Source of the DNA: an uncultured Acetatifactor sp.
GTDB taxonomy: Bacteria; Bacillota; Clostridia; Lachnospirales; Lachnospiraceae
Assembly (NCBI GenBank): GCA_910586775.1
Contig: CAJUJN010000001.1
Coordinates: forward strand, 62,001 to 126,000
Length of the DNA stretch: 64,000 nt
Reading direction: 5' to 3'
The translations under genes and the position numbers were made by a program. Positions 45,673-53,524 of the stretch are shown piece by piece (the stretch's first letter is position 1; every line of letters begins with the position of its first letter). The notes below the pieces were generated by a model, which was not told the DNA's origin, ran no database searches, and was given only the letters and a program-made list of their open reading frames with translations.

Positions 45673-46515
45673 TTAACGCAAAGCCTCCGCAATCCGCTCT
45701 GCCAGCATCTCTCTCGACGTTTCATTCGGATGAATGCCGTCAATTGTATACGTCTCCCAATTCTCCCCGCTTTCACAGGAATAGACATTGTGATAGAGGT
45801 CCACAATCTCCACATCCAGCTCCTGCGCCAAACGGATTTCCGCTTCCACATAATCCGACAGCGACCCTCCGCCGTAGTCAATTTCCTCACAGGTCTGCTC
45901 GTAGGCTATATACCAGGAATACGTGGGCGTCAACAGGATAATCCTCAGATCCGGATTTATCTTTTTCAGAGTGTCTATCGAAGTACGAAGGGCTCCCAGA
46001 TAAGTGTACTCATCATAAGGCTCCTCCGGATTTTCAATCGGTGTCCCTGCATGATAGTCGTTCAGCCCATGCTGTATTATTACCGTCTCCACCTGTGAAA
46101 AATCCACTTTCGTCAGACCGTCAATCGCTTCCAGAAAATACTCCGTGTTATTCTCCCGCATTCTGACCGTCTTCTGTACACCGAAATCCCCCGCCCACAT
46201 AGACTTTGTCAATCCCACAAGTGACAGCGACCCTCTTGCCTGGTCCATTCTTTTATCAGTTCCGTTTCTTGCGGCGCAGGTTCCTCCCAGGGATGCGTTA
46301 TACACCGTTTTTCCTGTCAGCGCCTGCAGCCTGGCAGGCACTGCCGTCTCATCCCGGACCAGCCCCAACACACTGTCACCGAAAGCAACTATCTGAAACG
46401 TGTTCTCTCCTGCCGGATTTCTGCGGCTCCGAAAGGTTGCCAGAAAAAGTACCGCAAACAGGAAAACGGCAAGAACGCCATATATTATTGTCCGTCTCAT
46501 CAGCTTTCCCTTCAT
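45673..46515 (-). CDS. Membrane-anchored SGNH/GDSL hydrolase or O-acetylesterase
   Basis: 280 aa with one N-terminal helix (~8-27); the catalytic domain is outside. All SGNH blocks are present: VAFGDSVLG (S48), NASLGGTC, IQHGLNDYH (oxyanion Asn) and TIDGIHPNE (D259/H262). Such enzymes add or remove O-acetyl groups on surface glycans. AGGGG precedes the ATG. It lies directly downstream of pseG, so an action on the nonulosonic-acid-containing glycan is a reasonable inference. The plus-strand gene at 36799 is a paralogue without the serine. Confidence 0.88.
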   Translation of the reverse strand: MKGKLMRRTIIYGVLAVFLFAVLFLATFRSRRNPAGENTFQIVAFGDSVLGLVRDETAVPARLQALTGKTVYNASLGGTCAARNGTDKRMDQARGSLSLVGLTKSMWAGDFGVQKTVRMRENNTEYFLEAIDGLTKVDFSQVETVIIQHGLNDYHAGTPIENPEEPYDEYTYLGALRTSIDTLKKINPDLRIILLTPTYSWYIAYEQTCEEIDYGGGSLSDYVEAEIRLAQELDVEIVDLYHNVYSCESGENWETYTIDGIHPNETSREMLAERIAEALR

Positions 46516-46554
46516 CGCCTGCCCCTTTCCTGCTTTGTTCAGACATCAAAAGCG

Positions 46555-47793
46555 TTACTCTGCCTGCGGCCCGCAGCTTCCGTCCGGTTCCATCTTCAGA
46601 ATCTCCCGGGCCAGCCGTCCTGCGCCTTCTCCGTCGATCATTCTGATTTCCCTGCTGCGGTAATATTCCCGTTTTCCCCGGTCTCCCGCCATCTCTTCAA
46701 AAAGAATTCCGATTCTCTCCAGCGTCTGCTCCGGCTCCTTATGCCATGCCCCCGCAGAGCCTGCAATCTGCTTCTCTCCGATATACTCCACCAGGGCTTC
46801 CTGGTTTTCCGCATAGGAAAAACAGATAAAAGGCACCCCAAGCGCCGCCAGCTCATAGATAGTGGCACCTCCGGCCGTCAGTGCAATCTGGCACTGGCGC
46901 ATCAGCCCCGCCATGTTCTTCACATCATGATGTATCTCTATATTATCATGCTTCTTTTCCAGATCCTGCAGTTCCCGGAAATTCGGATGAAACCGCCCCG
47001 TCACCAGATGAAACGTAAAATCGTCATCATAAATACGTTCTAATATCTTTCCGGCTATGTTTCCGCTGTCTCCGCCTCCTGTGGTGATCAGCACTTCGCG
47101 GACGGTATCCTGCCCCGGCTTTCCCGCCCAAGCTGCCGCATTTTTATTTTGCGCGCCTTCGAAGCCCATTCCAGACACCGCCGCCTCATCCGTTCTTTTA
47201 AATATCTCGCAACCGGTACGAGACTCGGCATCGTGCGGCTCTCTCTCCGCCCCCAGCTTTCTGAACTGTCGCCGGAGCGGCGTATATCTGCTGCCGATCA
47301 GAAGTCTGGCCTCGGTTTTCCCATACAGTTTCCGGTATGCCTCCAAATCGGCCGGCGCATTGTAATTAATGACACAATCCACCGGATAACAGCGGGTTCC
47401 GTAATCGTCCATCAGAACGGTATACGCCATCCTGCTCAGAGCCTCCAGGTACAAATCTGTCACATAATAGCTGTCTACCAGCAGCATGGCCTGTATTTCT
47501 TCCTGAAAAGGATACGCTTCGGCCCAATTAGAAAATGCGCTTCCCGGCATCAACGCTTCCCACACAGTCCTCCATAACGGCAGTTCCGACTCCATATCCC
47601 GATAGTCCGTCCCCAAAACATGGCTCCGAAACCCGTTTTCCCGGACAAACGCCCCTGACGCATCATCCGCGCACACAAAGCATATATTTTCCCTGCTTCC
47701 CTGCTGCAGCGCCAGTTCTTCCGCAATTGTCATACACCGCATCAGATGTCCCACGCCAATCCGGGCATTTCCGTCCGCGCGTATCAAAATCAT
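46555..47793 (-). CDS. pseG: UDP-2,4-diacetamido-2,4,6-trideoxy-beta-L-altropyranose hydrolase
   Basis: Fourth enzyme of CMP-pseudaminic acid synthesis; removes UDP from the 6-deoxy-AltdiNAc nucleotide. The N-terminal motif IRADGNARIGVGHLMRC carries H16, equivalent to the catalytic His17 of C. jejuni PseG. The MurG-like C-terminal domain has TTGGGDSGN, TAGGATIYELAALGVP and FSYAENQE. Length 412 aa is long against about 275-340 for known PseG. Much of the excess is a hydrophilic insert near 175-230 between the two domains. GAGGG precedes the ATG. It is in line with pseI, pseH and pseF on one strand. Confidence 0.9.
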   Translation of the reverse strand: MILIRADGNARIGVGHLMRCMTIAEELALQQGSRENICFVCADDASGAFVRENGFRSHVLGTDYRDMESELPLWRTVWEALMPGSAFSNWAEAYPFQEEIQAMLLVDSYYVTDLYLEALSRMAYTVLMDDYGTRCYPVDCVINYNAPADLEAYRKLYGKTEARLLIGSRYTPLRRQFRKLGAEREPHDAESRTGCEIFKRTDEAAVSGMGFEGAQNKNAAAWAGKPGQDTVREVLITTGGGDSGNIAGKILERIYDDDFTFHLVTGRFHPNFRELQDLEKKHDNIEIHHDVKNMAGLMRQCQIALTAGGATIYELAALGVPFICFSYAENQEALVEYIGEKQIAGSAGAWHKEPEQTLERIGILFEEMAGDRGKREYYRSREIRMIDGEGAGRLAREILKMEPDGSCGPQAE

Positions 47794-47851
47794 AATCCGC
47801 CCTCTGCCCCTTTCAAACTTTCCATGCCGGTCCTGCTGTTCCTTCTTCCCC

Positions 47852-48916
47852 TTATGCCTGTCCGAAATCTATCAGCCCCCAGCTTACAGGGGTTCCCGCC
47901 TTTACATCCGAAGCGGCTTTCTTTCCCAGCAAATCTTCATAATACATGGTATGAAGGCCATTTGCAGGCCTTACGCTCCGCAGGTTCTCCGGCGTAAATA
48001 CCTCCCCCGCCTTCATATCCTGCGCAATGAAAAGAGAACGGGAATGTTCCCTCTCTTTTGCCTGTCCGGGTGTCAGGTCATATGTCACCCTCCCCAGTGA
48101 CTGCTCAATGATCCGGATATTTTCCACCATCACCTTAAATTCCTCCGGCTCCATGGAAAAGGCAGAATCCGGGCCTCCGTCCGCCCGCCTTAAAGTCAGA
48201 TGCTTTTCCACCATCCTGGCGCCAAGGGCCACGGCTGCGCCTGCCACCGCTCCTCCCATAGTATGATCAGACAAGCCTGTAATACAATCGAAGGTTTCCC
48301 CCATGGATGGCATTGTGCGCAGATTCACATCCCCATAAGGTGTGGGATATGCCGAAGTACATTTTAACAGAATCACATCCTCATTGCCCGCCTCTCTGCA
48401 GGTGCGCACCGCCAGTTCAATATCGGAAAGCCGGGCAACACCTGTGGCCATAATCACCGGCTTCCCCAATCCTGCAATCTTCCGAATCAGGGGAATGTCC
48501 GTTATTTCAAAAGATGCCACCTTGTAAGCCGGCACCTGCAGACCTTCCAGAAAATCCACACTGCTGAAATCAAAGGGAGACGAGAAAAATTCCAGCCCCA
48601 TGCCTTCCGCTGTCTCCTTCAGTTTCGCCTGCCACTCCCAGGGCGTGTAAGCCGTCTCATACAGCTTATGCAATGTAATTCCGTCCCACAGTGTCCCCTG
48701 GGTAATCTGAAAACAGGAAGCGTCGCTGTCCAGGGTGATGGTATCTGCGGTATAGGTCTGGATTTTGATGGCATCCGCCCCTGCTTCCTTCGCTGCCCGC
48801 ATGATTTCTACCGCACGGTTGTAGTCCATATTATGGTTCGCTGACATCTCCGCCACAATAAACGTTGGGGAATCCTTGCTGATAATATGGCTTCCTATTT
48901 TAATCTCTTTGTTCAT
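47852..48916 (-). CDS. pseI: Pseudaminic acid synthase
   Basis: NeuB-family enzyme that condenses 6-deoxy-AltdiNAc with phosphoenolpyruvate to give pseudaminic acid. PseI-type sequence is clear from FIVAEMSANHNMDYNRAV, ADAIKIQTYTADTITL, GTLWDGITLHKLYETAYTPW, FFSSPFDFSSVDFLE and KVASFEITDIPLI. These blocks separate PseI from NeuB/LegI. The C-terminal ~60 residues form the antifreeze-like SAF domain (SRSLFIAQDMKAGE). Length 354 aa is typical. AAGGAG precedes the ATG. It sits 58 bp upstream of pseG. Confidence 0.95.
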   Translation of the reverse strand: MNKEIKIGSHIISKDSPTFIVAEMSANHNMDYNRAVEIMRAAKEAGADAIKIQTYTADTITLDSDASCFQITQGTLWDGITLHKLYETAYTPWEWQAKLKETAEGMGLEFFSSPFDFSSVDFLEGLQVPAYKVASFEITDIPLIRKIAGLGKPVIMATGVARLSDIELAVRTCREAGNEDVILLKCTSAYPTPYGDVNLRTMPSMGETFDCITGLSDHTMGGAVAGAAVALGARMVEKHLTLRRADGGPDSAFSMEPEEFKVMVENIRIIEQSLGRVTYDLTPGQAKEREHSRSLFIAQDMKAGEVFTPENLRSVRPANGLHTMYYEDLLGKKAASDVKAGTPVSWGLIDFGQA

Positions 48917-48976
48917 ATTGGCTCCTTTTTTATATAACCTTAAATAAATCTCCCTGCGGTCTCTGTTCCGGACAAG

Positions 48977-49543
48977 TCATTCCACAGTACCGGAGACATC
49001 CGGGAATGCTATCTTTACGTATTTTTTGCCGTCTCTGATTGCCATCCAGCGTTCCGCCGTCATCCTCATATAGGTCACATCATACCAGATTCCCTCTTTG
49101 CATACATGCGCCTTCTTCTCTTCCACCGTCTCACAGCCGCAGAGCTTGTGCAGCTGAATTACCCCTTTGTTCAGGCTGAAGACATCGCTGTACACGGCAT
49201 TCTTTTTCAGAGTCCCTAAAGCGTGGTCATACATGCCCATCTCCAGGGAAAGCGCGGTTCCCATACTGCGCAGCCGCTTTTCTCCCACATAATAAGCCCA
49301 GCCCAGATTGCCTTTCGGATTTTCCAGGCCGGTCAGGTTAATCACGCCTGCAGGCTGTCCTTCCACCTGAATCAGCCAGTACATCACATCCGGGTTCTTC
49401 TCTATGGAATACAGCCACCTCTTCTGCCCCTCCAAAGTGAGTTCAGGGTTCGTATTCATATACCTGGTAATCTCCGGATCCATGCGCCAGCGCATGATAT
49501 TTTCCAGGTCCGTCTCCCGTATTTCCCGCAATGTTACGCTCAT
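48977..49543 (-). CDS. pseH: Amino-sugar N-acetyltransferase, PseH-like (GNAT)
   Basis: GNAT enzyme of 188 aa. In the Pse pathway PseH acetylates the 4-amino group of UDP-4-amino-4,6-dideoxy-AltNAc. LREIRETDLENIMRWRMDPEI and the NLGWAYYVGEKRLRSMG block (acetyl-CoA region) match the PseH type of GNAT. Placement between pseI and the acp/fkbH pair fits. Because an acyl carrier protein lies immediately upstream, an acyl donor other than acetyl-CoA cannot be excluded. GGGGGAGG precedes the ATG. Confidence 0.85.
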   Translation of the reverse strand: MSVTLREIRETDLENIMRWRMDPEITRYMNTNPELTLEGQKRWLYSIEKNPDVMYWLIQVEGQPAGVINLTGLENPKGNLGWAYYVGEKRLRSMGTALSLEMGMYDHALGTLKKNAVYSDVFSLNKGVIQLHKLCGCETVEEKKAHVCKEGIWYDVTYMRMTAERWMAIRDGKKYVKIAFPDVSGTVE

Positions 49544-49607
49544 ATATCCTCCCCCTGTGCTGCATATCGTGCCTGTGAAAAAGTCTTCGATGCTGTCTTC
49601 CTGATAC

Positions 49608-49829
49608 TTACATCACTCCGCATTTTTCCAGCAGTTCCCGCATCCCGGTCAATTCCACTGCATCCTCCAGGGGAATCGCGATTCCAAGCTTCTCTTCCAA
49701 CTCTCCGATAATCATCACATGGGCAAGGGAATCCCACTGCTCCACATCCGCAATCATGGTGTCCTCCGTAATGCTCCCTGCCGGAATCTCCAGTGCATTT
49801 TCTATCAATGCAATTATTTTTTCTTTCAT
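49608..49829 (-). CDS. Acyl carrier protein
   Basis: 73-aa carrier with the phosphopantetheine site in QWDSLAHVMI (S34) and the acidic helices usual for ACPs. Its start codon region overlaps the stop of the FkbH-like gene by 4 bp, so the two are translationally coupled and very likely work together. It is not the fatty-acid ACP, since no fab gene is near. It would carry a small acid loaded by the FkbH-like enzyme. AGGA lies 9 nt before the ATG. Confidence 0.93.
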   Translation of the reverse strand: MKEKIIALIENALEIPAGSITEDTMIADVEQWDSLAHVMIIGELEEKLGIAIPLEDAVELTGMRELLEKCGVM

Positions 49830-51511
49830 TCTGCGCTTTCCTCTTCTATTTTCACAAAATACATTCTTTCGGGAACGTGAGCAAGCCGGATTTCATATAT
49901 ACAGGCCGTCTCTCCGCAGACTGTTTCCGGCTCCAGCTTCCGGTATCCCAGCCTTCCATATAACTCAGATACCGGCGCATTCCTGGCTGTCGGAATAAAA
50001 ATCCCTCTCAGCCTGTCATACCCCCTCTCCCGCAAATCCCTCTCTATGTCCTCCACCAGAGCATATTCAATATTCTTTCCCATCACCCGGCAGCTCATAA
50101 CGAAATCCGTCAGAACAGGCACTTCTTCGCTGCAGTCCGCCACTGCCGCAGCCACAATACCATTGTCCCCGAAACGGTCAGACACACTGTACAGATATAC
50201 GCTTCTGTCAGATGCCTCCAACAGCTGTGCCATCTGCCCCTGCGTATACCGCCTTGTAGTCAGGTTGAACTGATTTGTCTTATTCAGCAGCTGTACCAGC
50301 CGTTCCGCATGCTTCCGGGGATTTACCCGGGTTGCCGTAATCTCCAGCTGCTTTAAATAACCCTCAAAACTTCCGGCTGACTCCTGCAGCCGATTCCTCG
50401 CCGCATTTGCGGCATACTGCGCTGTCCTGGCCTTATCCTCCGCCGTCACCGCAGGTTTTGCAAAATATTTCCTGTAAACCTCCCCCATGGCAAATGGCAG
50501 TTCTTCTTTACGTTCCGGAAAATCAGGCACCGTCACCTGGGGCAGCATCTCTTTCACCAGCTGCCTCTCCTGGGGCGAATCATCCCAGAAAACAAAGGAA
50601 TCCAGGCCCAGATTCAGTTCTTCCGCTATCTCTCTGATATTCTCATGCTTCGGCGCCCAGTTGATACGCCTGGCGGCAAATACATCCGGCCGAAGCACCA
50701 TATGGGGATGCCGCTCCAGAATGTCCATGGCATCCGCCTCGTTATTTTTCGACACGATTCCCAACAGCACACCCTGCTTCTGCATCTGCAGGATAACTCT
50801 CTGGAGATTTTTAAAGATAAGGCCGCCGTGATCCTCCGATAATTCCACCGGAGTATGTTCCTGCTCACCGGCAAGCCCGCCCCATAGCGTATTGTCCAGA
50901 TCCAGAAGAAGCACTTTCTTCGGAACCCGCATTTCAGCTTCCGCTTTGTGTAAAATCAACTCGCACAGCCGCTTCTGCGCCTCATTTCCCAGGAGTATCT
51001 TTCCCATATACCACATTTTCGCAGAGAAAGCGTTCTCTTCCCCCAACAATTCTATCAGGTTACGGTAGGGAAATATCCTCACATTTTTCTTCTCCCTGCA
51101 TAATTTCTCCAGCCGTTCCTGCCACAGATGCTCCAACGCCGCTTTCCGCCCCGCATCCGCCAGCGCGGAAACCTCCGGCCCCCATAGATACGTGTCCGAA
51201 ATATAGTAAATCTTTTCGTTTCTCAGAACCGTCTTCACATCCCCAAACCATCTGTCCATCCTGGCCCCGGCAGTCTCCGGCTCCAGATCGTGCTCCAGCA
51301 GTTCCATCAGGTCTATCACCAGAAACGTAATGTCCGCTCCAAACGCATGATAAGAAGAATCTGGATTGATCAGCAGCCCCAGCTCATTGCCATACCCCTC
51401 CCCCTGCCAGACTTCCGCCTGCTTTTTCAGGAGACGTATGACAAAATCCATATTAATATTAGAAAGCAATGCCAGTTTCGTCCCTGGCGAATTCTGTACC
51501 GTTCTCTCCAT
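49826..51511 (-). CDS. FkbH-like HAD-IIIC family protein
   Basis: 561 aa. FkbH-type enzymes load a three-carbon unit from 1,3-bisphosphoglycerate onto an ACP as glyceryl-S-ACP in polyketide pathways. The N-terminal ~190 residues form the SGNH-like part of this family. The HAD domain has VLLLDLDNTLWGG (D204, D206), GIVSKNN and FWDDSPQER. The C-terminal ~200 residues are GNAT-like (SDRFGDNGIVAAAV, SCRVMGKNIE), as in full FkbH-like proteins of surface-glycan loci. It overlaps the acp gene by 4 bp and lies among pse genes, so it may supply a glyceroyl or similar acyl group to pseudaminic acid (inference). GAGG precedes the ATG. Confidence 0.88.
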   Translation of the reverse strand: MERTVQNSPGTKLALLSNINMDFVIRLLKKQAEVWQGEGYGNELGLLINPDSSYHAFGADITFLVIDLMELLEHDLEPETAGARMDRWFGDVKTVLRNEKIYYISDTYLWGPEVSALADAGRKAALEHLWQERLEKLCREKKNVRIFPYRNLIELLGEENAFSAKMWYMGKILLGNEAQKRLCELILHKAEAEMRVPKKVLLLDLDNTLWGGLAGEQEHTPVELSEDHGGLIFKNLQRVILQMQKQGVLLGIVSKNNEADAMDILERHPHMVLRPDVFAARRINWAPKHENIREIAEELNLGLDSFVFWDDSPQERQLVKEMLPQVTVPDFPERKEELPFAMGEVYRKYFAKPAVTAEDKARTAQYAANAARNRLQESAGSFEGYLKQLEITATRVNPRKHAERLVQLLNKTNQFNLTTRRYTQGQMAQLLEASDRSVYLYSVSDRFGDNGIVAAAVADCSEEVPVLTDFVMSCRVMGKNIEYALVEDIERDLRERGYDRLRGIFIPTARNAPVSELYGRLGYRKLEPETVCGETACIYEIRLAHVPERMYFVKIEEESAE

Positions 51512-51552
51512 ACTCTGTCCTCACACCCGAATCTCCCCGAACCGCCACTCCG

Positions 51553-51717
51553 CATCAGCAATACCGCACTAAGCAGCTTCCCATTCCAGTGACTTTCTCC
51601 TGTCTGAATTCCGACCCTCATCCGCAATGCCGCACTAAGCCGTTTCCATTCCAGTGACTTTCTCCCGCCTGAATTCCGGCCCTCATCCACAATGCTGCAC
51701 TAAGCCATCTCCCGGAG
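51553..51717. repeat. Intergenic tandem repeat, 65-66-bp unit
   Basis: Copies begin at 51553, 51619 and 51684 (the third truncated) with CATC.GCAATGCCGCACTAAGC and end with GAATTCCGGCCCT-like sequence. A degenerate copy may precede. The period is not a multiple of three and the array lies wholly between pseF and the fkbH-like gene (51512-51719). Confidence 0.88.
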
Positions 51718-51719
51718 AG

Positions 51720-52409
51720 TCAGCTCTCCGTCAGCCGCCTGTACTTTATCTCCGCAATCTCCCAGTCCGTCAGGGTATCGATATCCTGCACTTCCGTCTC
51801 CGGCACCACCAGAGGCAGGATATTTCCCAACATCAGTTTCCTGTTCTTCCGAAAAGCCTCTGTCCGGAATACATAAAACTGTCCCACATCGTGATAATGA
51901 GGCTCCAGGTCCTGGGAGCGGCTGTCCAGGTACTCCGGATGTCCGAACACCAGCCTTCCGTCCCGCACCAGCATGGCCCTCTGAGGCGGATAGGAGAAGC
52001 GGACCACCGGAATCAGGGTATCCGCATCGCTGTCCACCAGCTGTTTTACCGCGTCCGTCAGCTTCTCCGACGTCACAAAAGGTGCCGTGGGATAAATACA
52101 GCAGCCCAGGTCAAAACGCTCTCCCCGCTTTTCATATTCCTCCAGTACCTCCAACAACACGTCGTTGGTAGTAGCATAATCTCCGGCTGTGTTTTCGCTG
52201 CGGAAAAAGGGGACTTCTGCCCCGTATTTTCCCGCCGTCTCCGCTATTTCTCCGTCGTCCGTGGACACCATGACCCGGTCAAATATGCCGGATTTTCTTG
52301 CTGCCTCTATGGAGTAGGCAAGAATGGGTTTGCCACAGAATTCCCTGATATTTTTCCTGGGGATGCGTTTACTTCCCCCTCTTGCAGTGATGATTGCCAC
52401 ACTTTTCAT
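51720..52409 (-). CDS. pseF: CMP-pseudaminic acid cytidylyltransferase
   Basis: Activates pseudaminic acid with CTP to the CMP-sugar used by the transferase. The ATG at 52409 (MKSVAIITARGGSKRIPRKN) has AGGAGG 5 nt upstream; the open frame runs 20 codons further without a ribosome site. The nucleotide-binding loop is ARGGSKRIPRKN; VMVSTDDGEIAE and CCIYPTAPF are conserved in the NeuA/PseF group. The FSYPPQRAM segment is typical of PseF. Length 229 aa is usual. Confidence 0.93.
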   Translation of the reverse strand: MKSVAIITARGGSKRIPRKNIREFCGKPILAYSIEAARKSGIFDRVMVSTDDGEIAETAGKYGAEVPFFRSENTAGDYATTNDVLLEVLEEYEKRGERFDLGCCIYPTAPFVTSEKLTDAVKQLVDSDADTLIPVVRFSYPPQRAMLVRDGRLVFGHPEYLDSRSQDLEPHYHDVGQFYVFRTEAFRKNRKLMLGNILPLVVPETEVQDIDTLTDWEIAEIKYRRLTES

Positions 52410-52485
52410 AAATTCCTCCTGCCCTAAGTTTTCCTTATTCCAGTTCCGCACCCACCGGCTCAGTACCACACCCGCCCCTATACTT

Positions 52486-53505
52486 TCACCTCTGTCTCAG
52501 GCGCCGCGCAAGAAGCTGCAGACGATAATACAGGTAAAATTTCAGGTCCGACTGCGCCTGCATGGCTATAAGCCGCTGCTCCGCCTGCCCCGTATTCACT
52601 TTATAGTAAGGATTTTTCTCATAATCCGGAAACCTCCTTCGGACACCCTCCCGCAGTTCTTTTACAAAAGCCAGCCTGGGATGCGCCATGCCCTGCATAT
52701 AGGTAAAAAGAGTTATCACATAGTAGAGCTCCGTGAATCGATAGTCCAGTTCCGGATAATAAGGCTCCAAAAACCCCCGCTTTCTGCATTCCTCGCAGAG
52801 CAGTTCGGCAGCCCTCATGCGGTCCCGGCACTTTTCCTCCGTGATGCGGTGCACTGTGGAAAGCGGGTGCTGATAATAAAAATACAGCGGCTCCTCCACC
52901 CGCTCAAAGTGTTCAAAATACAGAGACCACACCGAGCCTGCGCAATTGTCCTCATAAAAAATTTTCTCCGGAAAATCCAGTTTATTCTTTCTGATAACAT
53001 CCGCCCTGTAAATCTTCAGCACCATGCTGCCGGGGCGCATAAGGAGTTTCTTATGCTTTTCCCGGTTCAGCTTTCCTGTCTGGTCCGGGGTGTTATTCTG
53101 CACAACCGTTCCCACAGTGAAGCTGTGCTCTGTCACCAGGCTGTAATCGCAACCCACCATGTCCGCTCCCGTCTCTCGCGCTTTCCCCAGAAGCTTTTCA
53201 TAGTAATCCGGCGTCACCCAGTCGTCACTGTCAATGAAGCCAATCCAGTCTCCTGTCGCCGCCCGAAGTCCCTCGTTTTTGGCACCGCCCTGGCGTCTGT
53301 TGTCCGGATAGGTCAATACTCTGACTTTTCCCGAATACTTTTCCTCATAGGAGCGCAAGACTTCCAGGGAATTGTCCGTGGATGCATCGTCCACCGCAAT
53401 GATTTCATAATCGTCAATGGTCTGGTTCACCAGCGAGTCCATACAGTAATTCAGTTTTCCCTCTGCCGCCATATTATAGACCGGCACGATTACGCTCAGC
53501 TGCAT
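52486..53505 (-). CDS. GT2 family glycosyltransferase
   Basis: GT-A transferase of the capsular type. It starts QLSVIVPVYNMAAEGKL, with AVDDASTDNS, GGAKNEGLRAATGDW and FIDSDDWVTPDYYE (metal-binding DxD region). The C-terminal ~100 residues are basic and aromatic and may lie on the membrane. Donor unknown. It is located between pseF and the ABC flippase with short gaps (76 and 19 bp), so it is probably one of the enzymes that assemble the Pse-containing repeat unit. Confidence 0.9.
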   Translation of the reverse strand: MQLSVIVPVYNMAAEGKLNYCMDSLVNQTIDDYEIIAVDDASTDNSLEVLRSYEEKYSGKVRVLTYPDNRRQGGAKNEGLRAATGDWIGFIDSDDWVTPDYYEKLLGKARETGADMVGCDYSLVTEHSFTVGTVVQNNTPDQTGKLNREKHKKLLMRPGSMVLKIYRADVIRKNKLDFPEKIFYEDNCAGSVWSLYFEHFERVEEPLYFYYQHPLSTVHRITEEKCRDRMRAAELLCEECRKRGFLEPYYPELDYRFTELYYVITLFTYMQGMAHPRLAFVKELREGVRRRFPDYEKNPYYKVNTGQAEQRLIAMQAQSDLKFYLYYRLQLLARRLRQR

Positions 53506-53524
53506 TCTGTTCTGTTCCTTCCTG

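Noticed and set aside
47852..48916. Sialic or legionaminic acid synthase (NeuB/LegI)
   Set aside because: The motifs AEMSANHN, GTLWDGITL and FEITDIPLI are of the PseI type, and a PseG-like hydrolase, not a NeuC/LegG epimerase, is adjacent.
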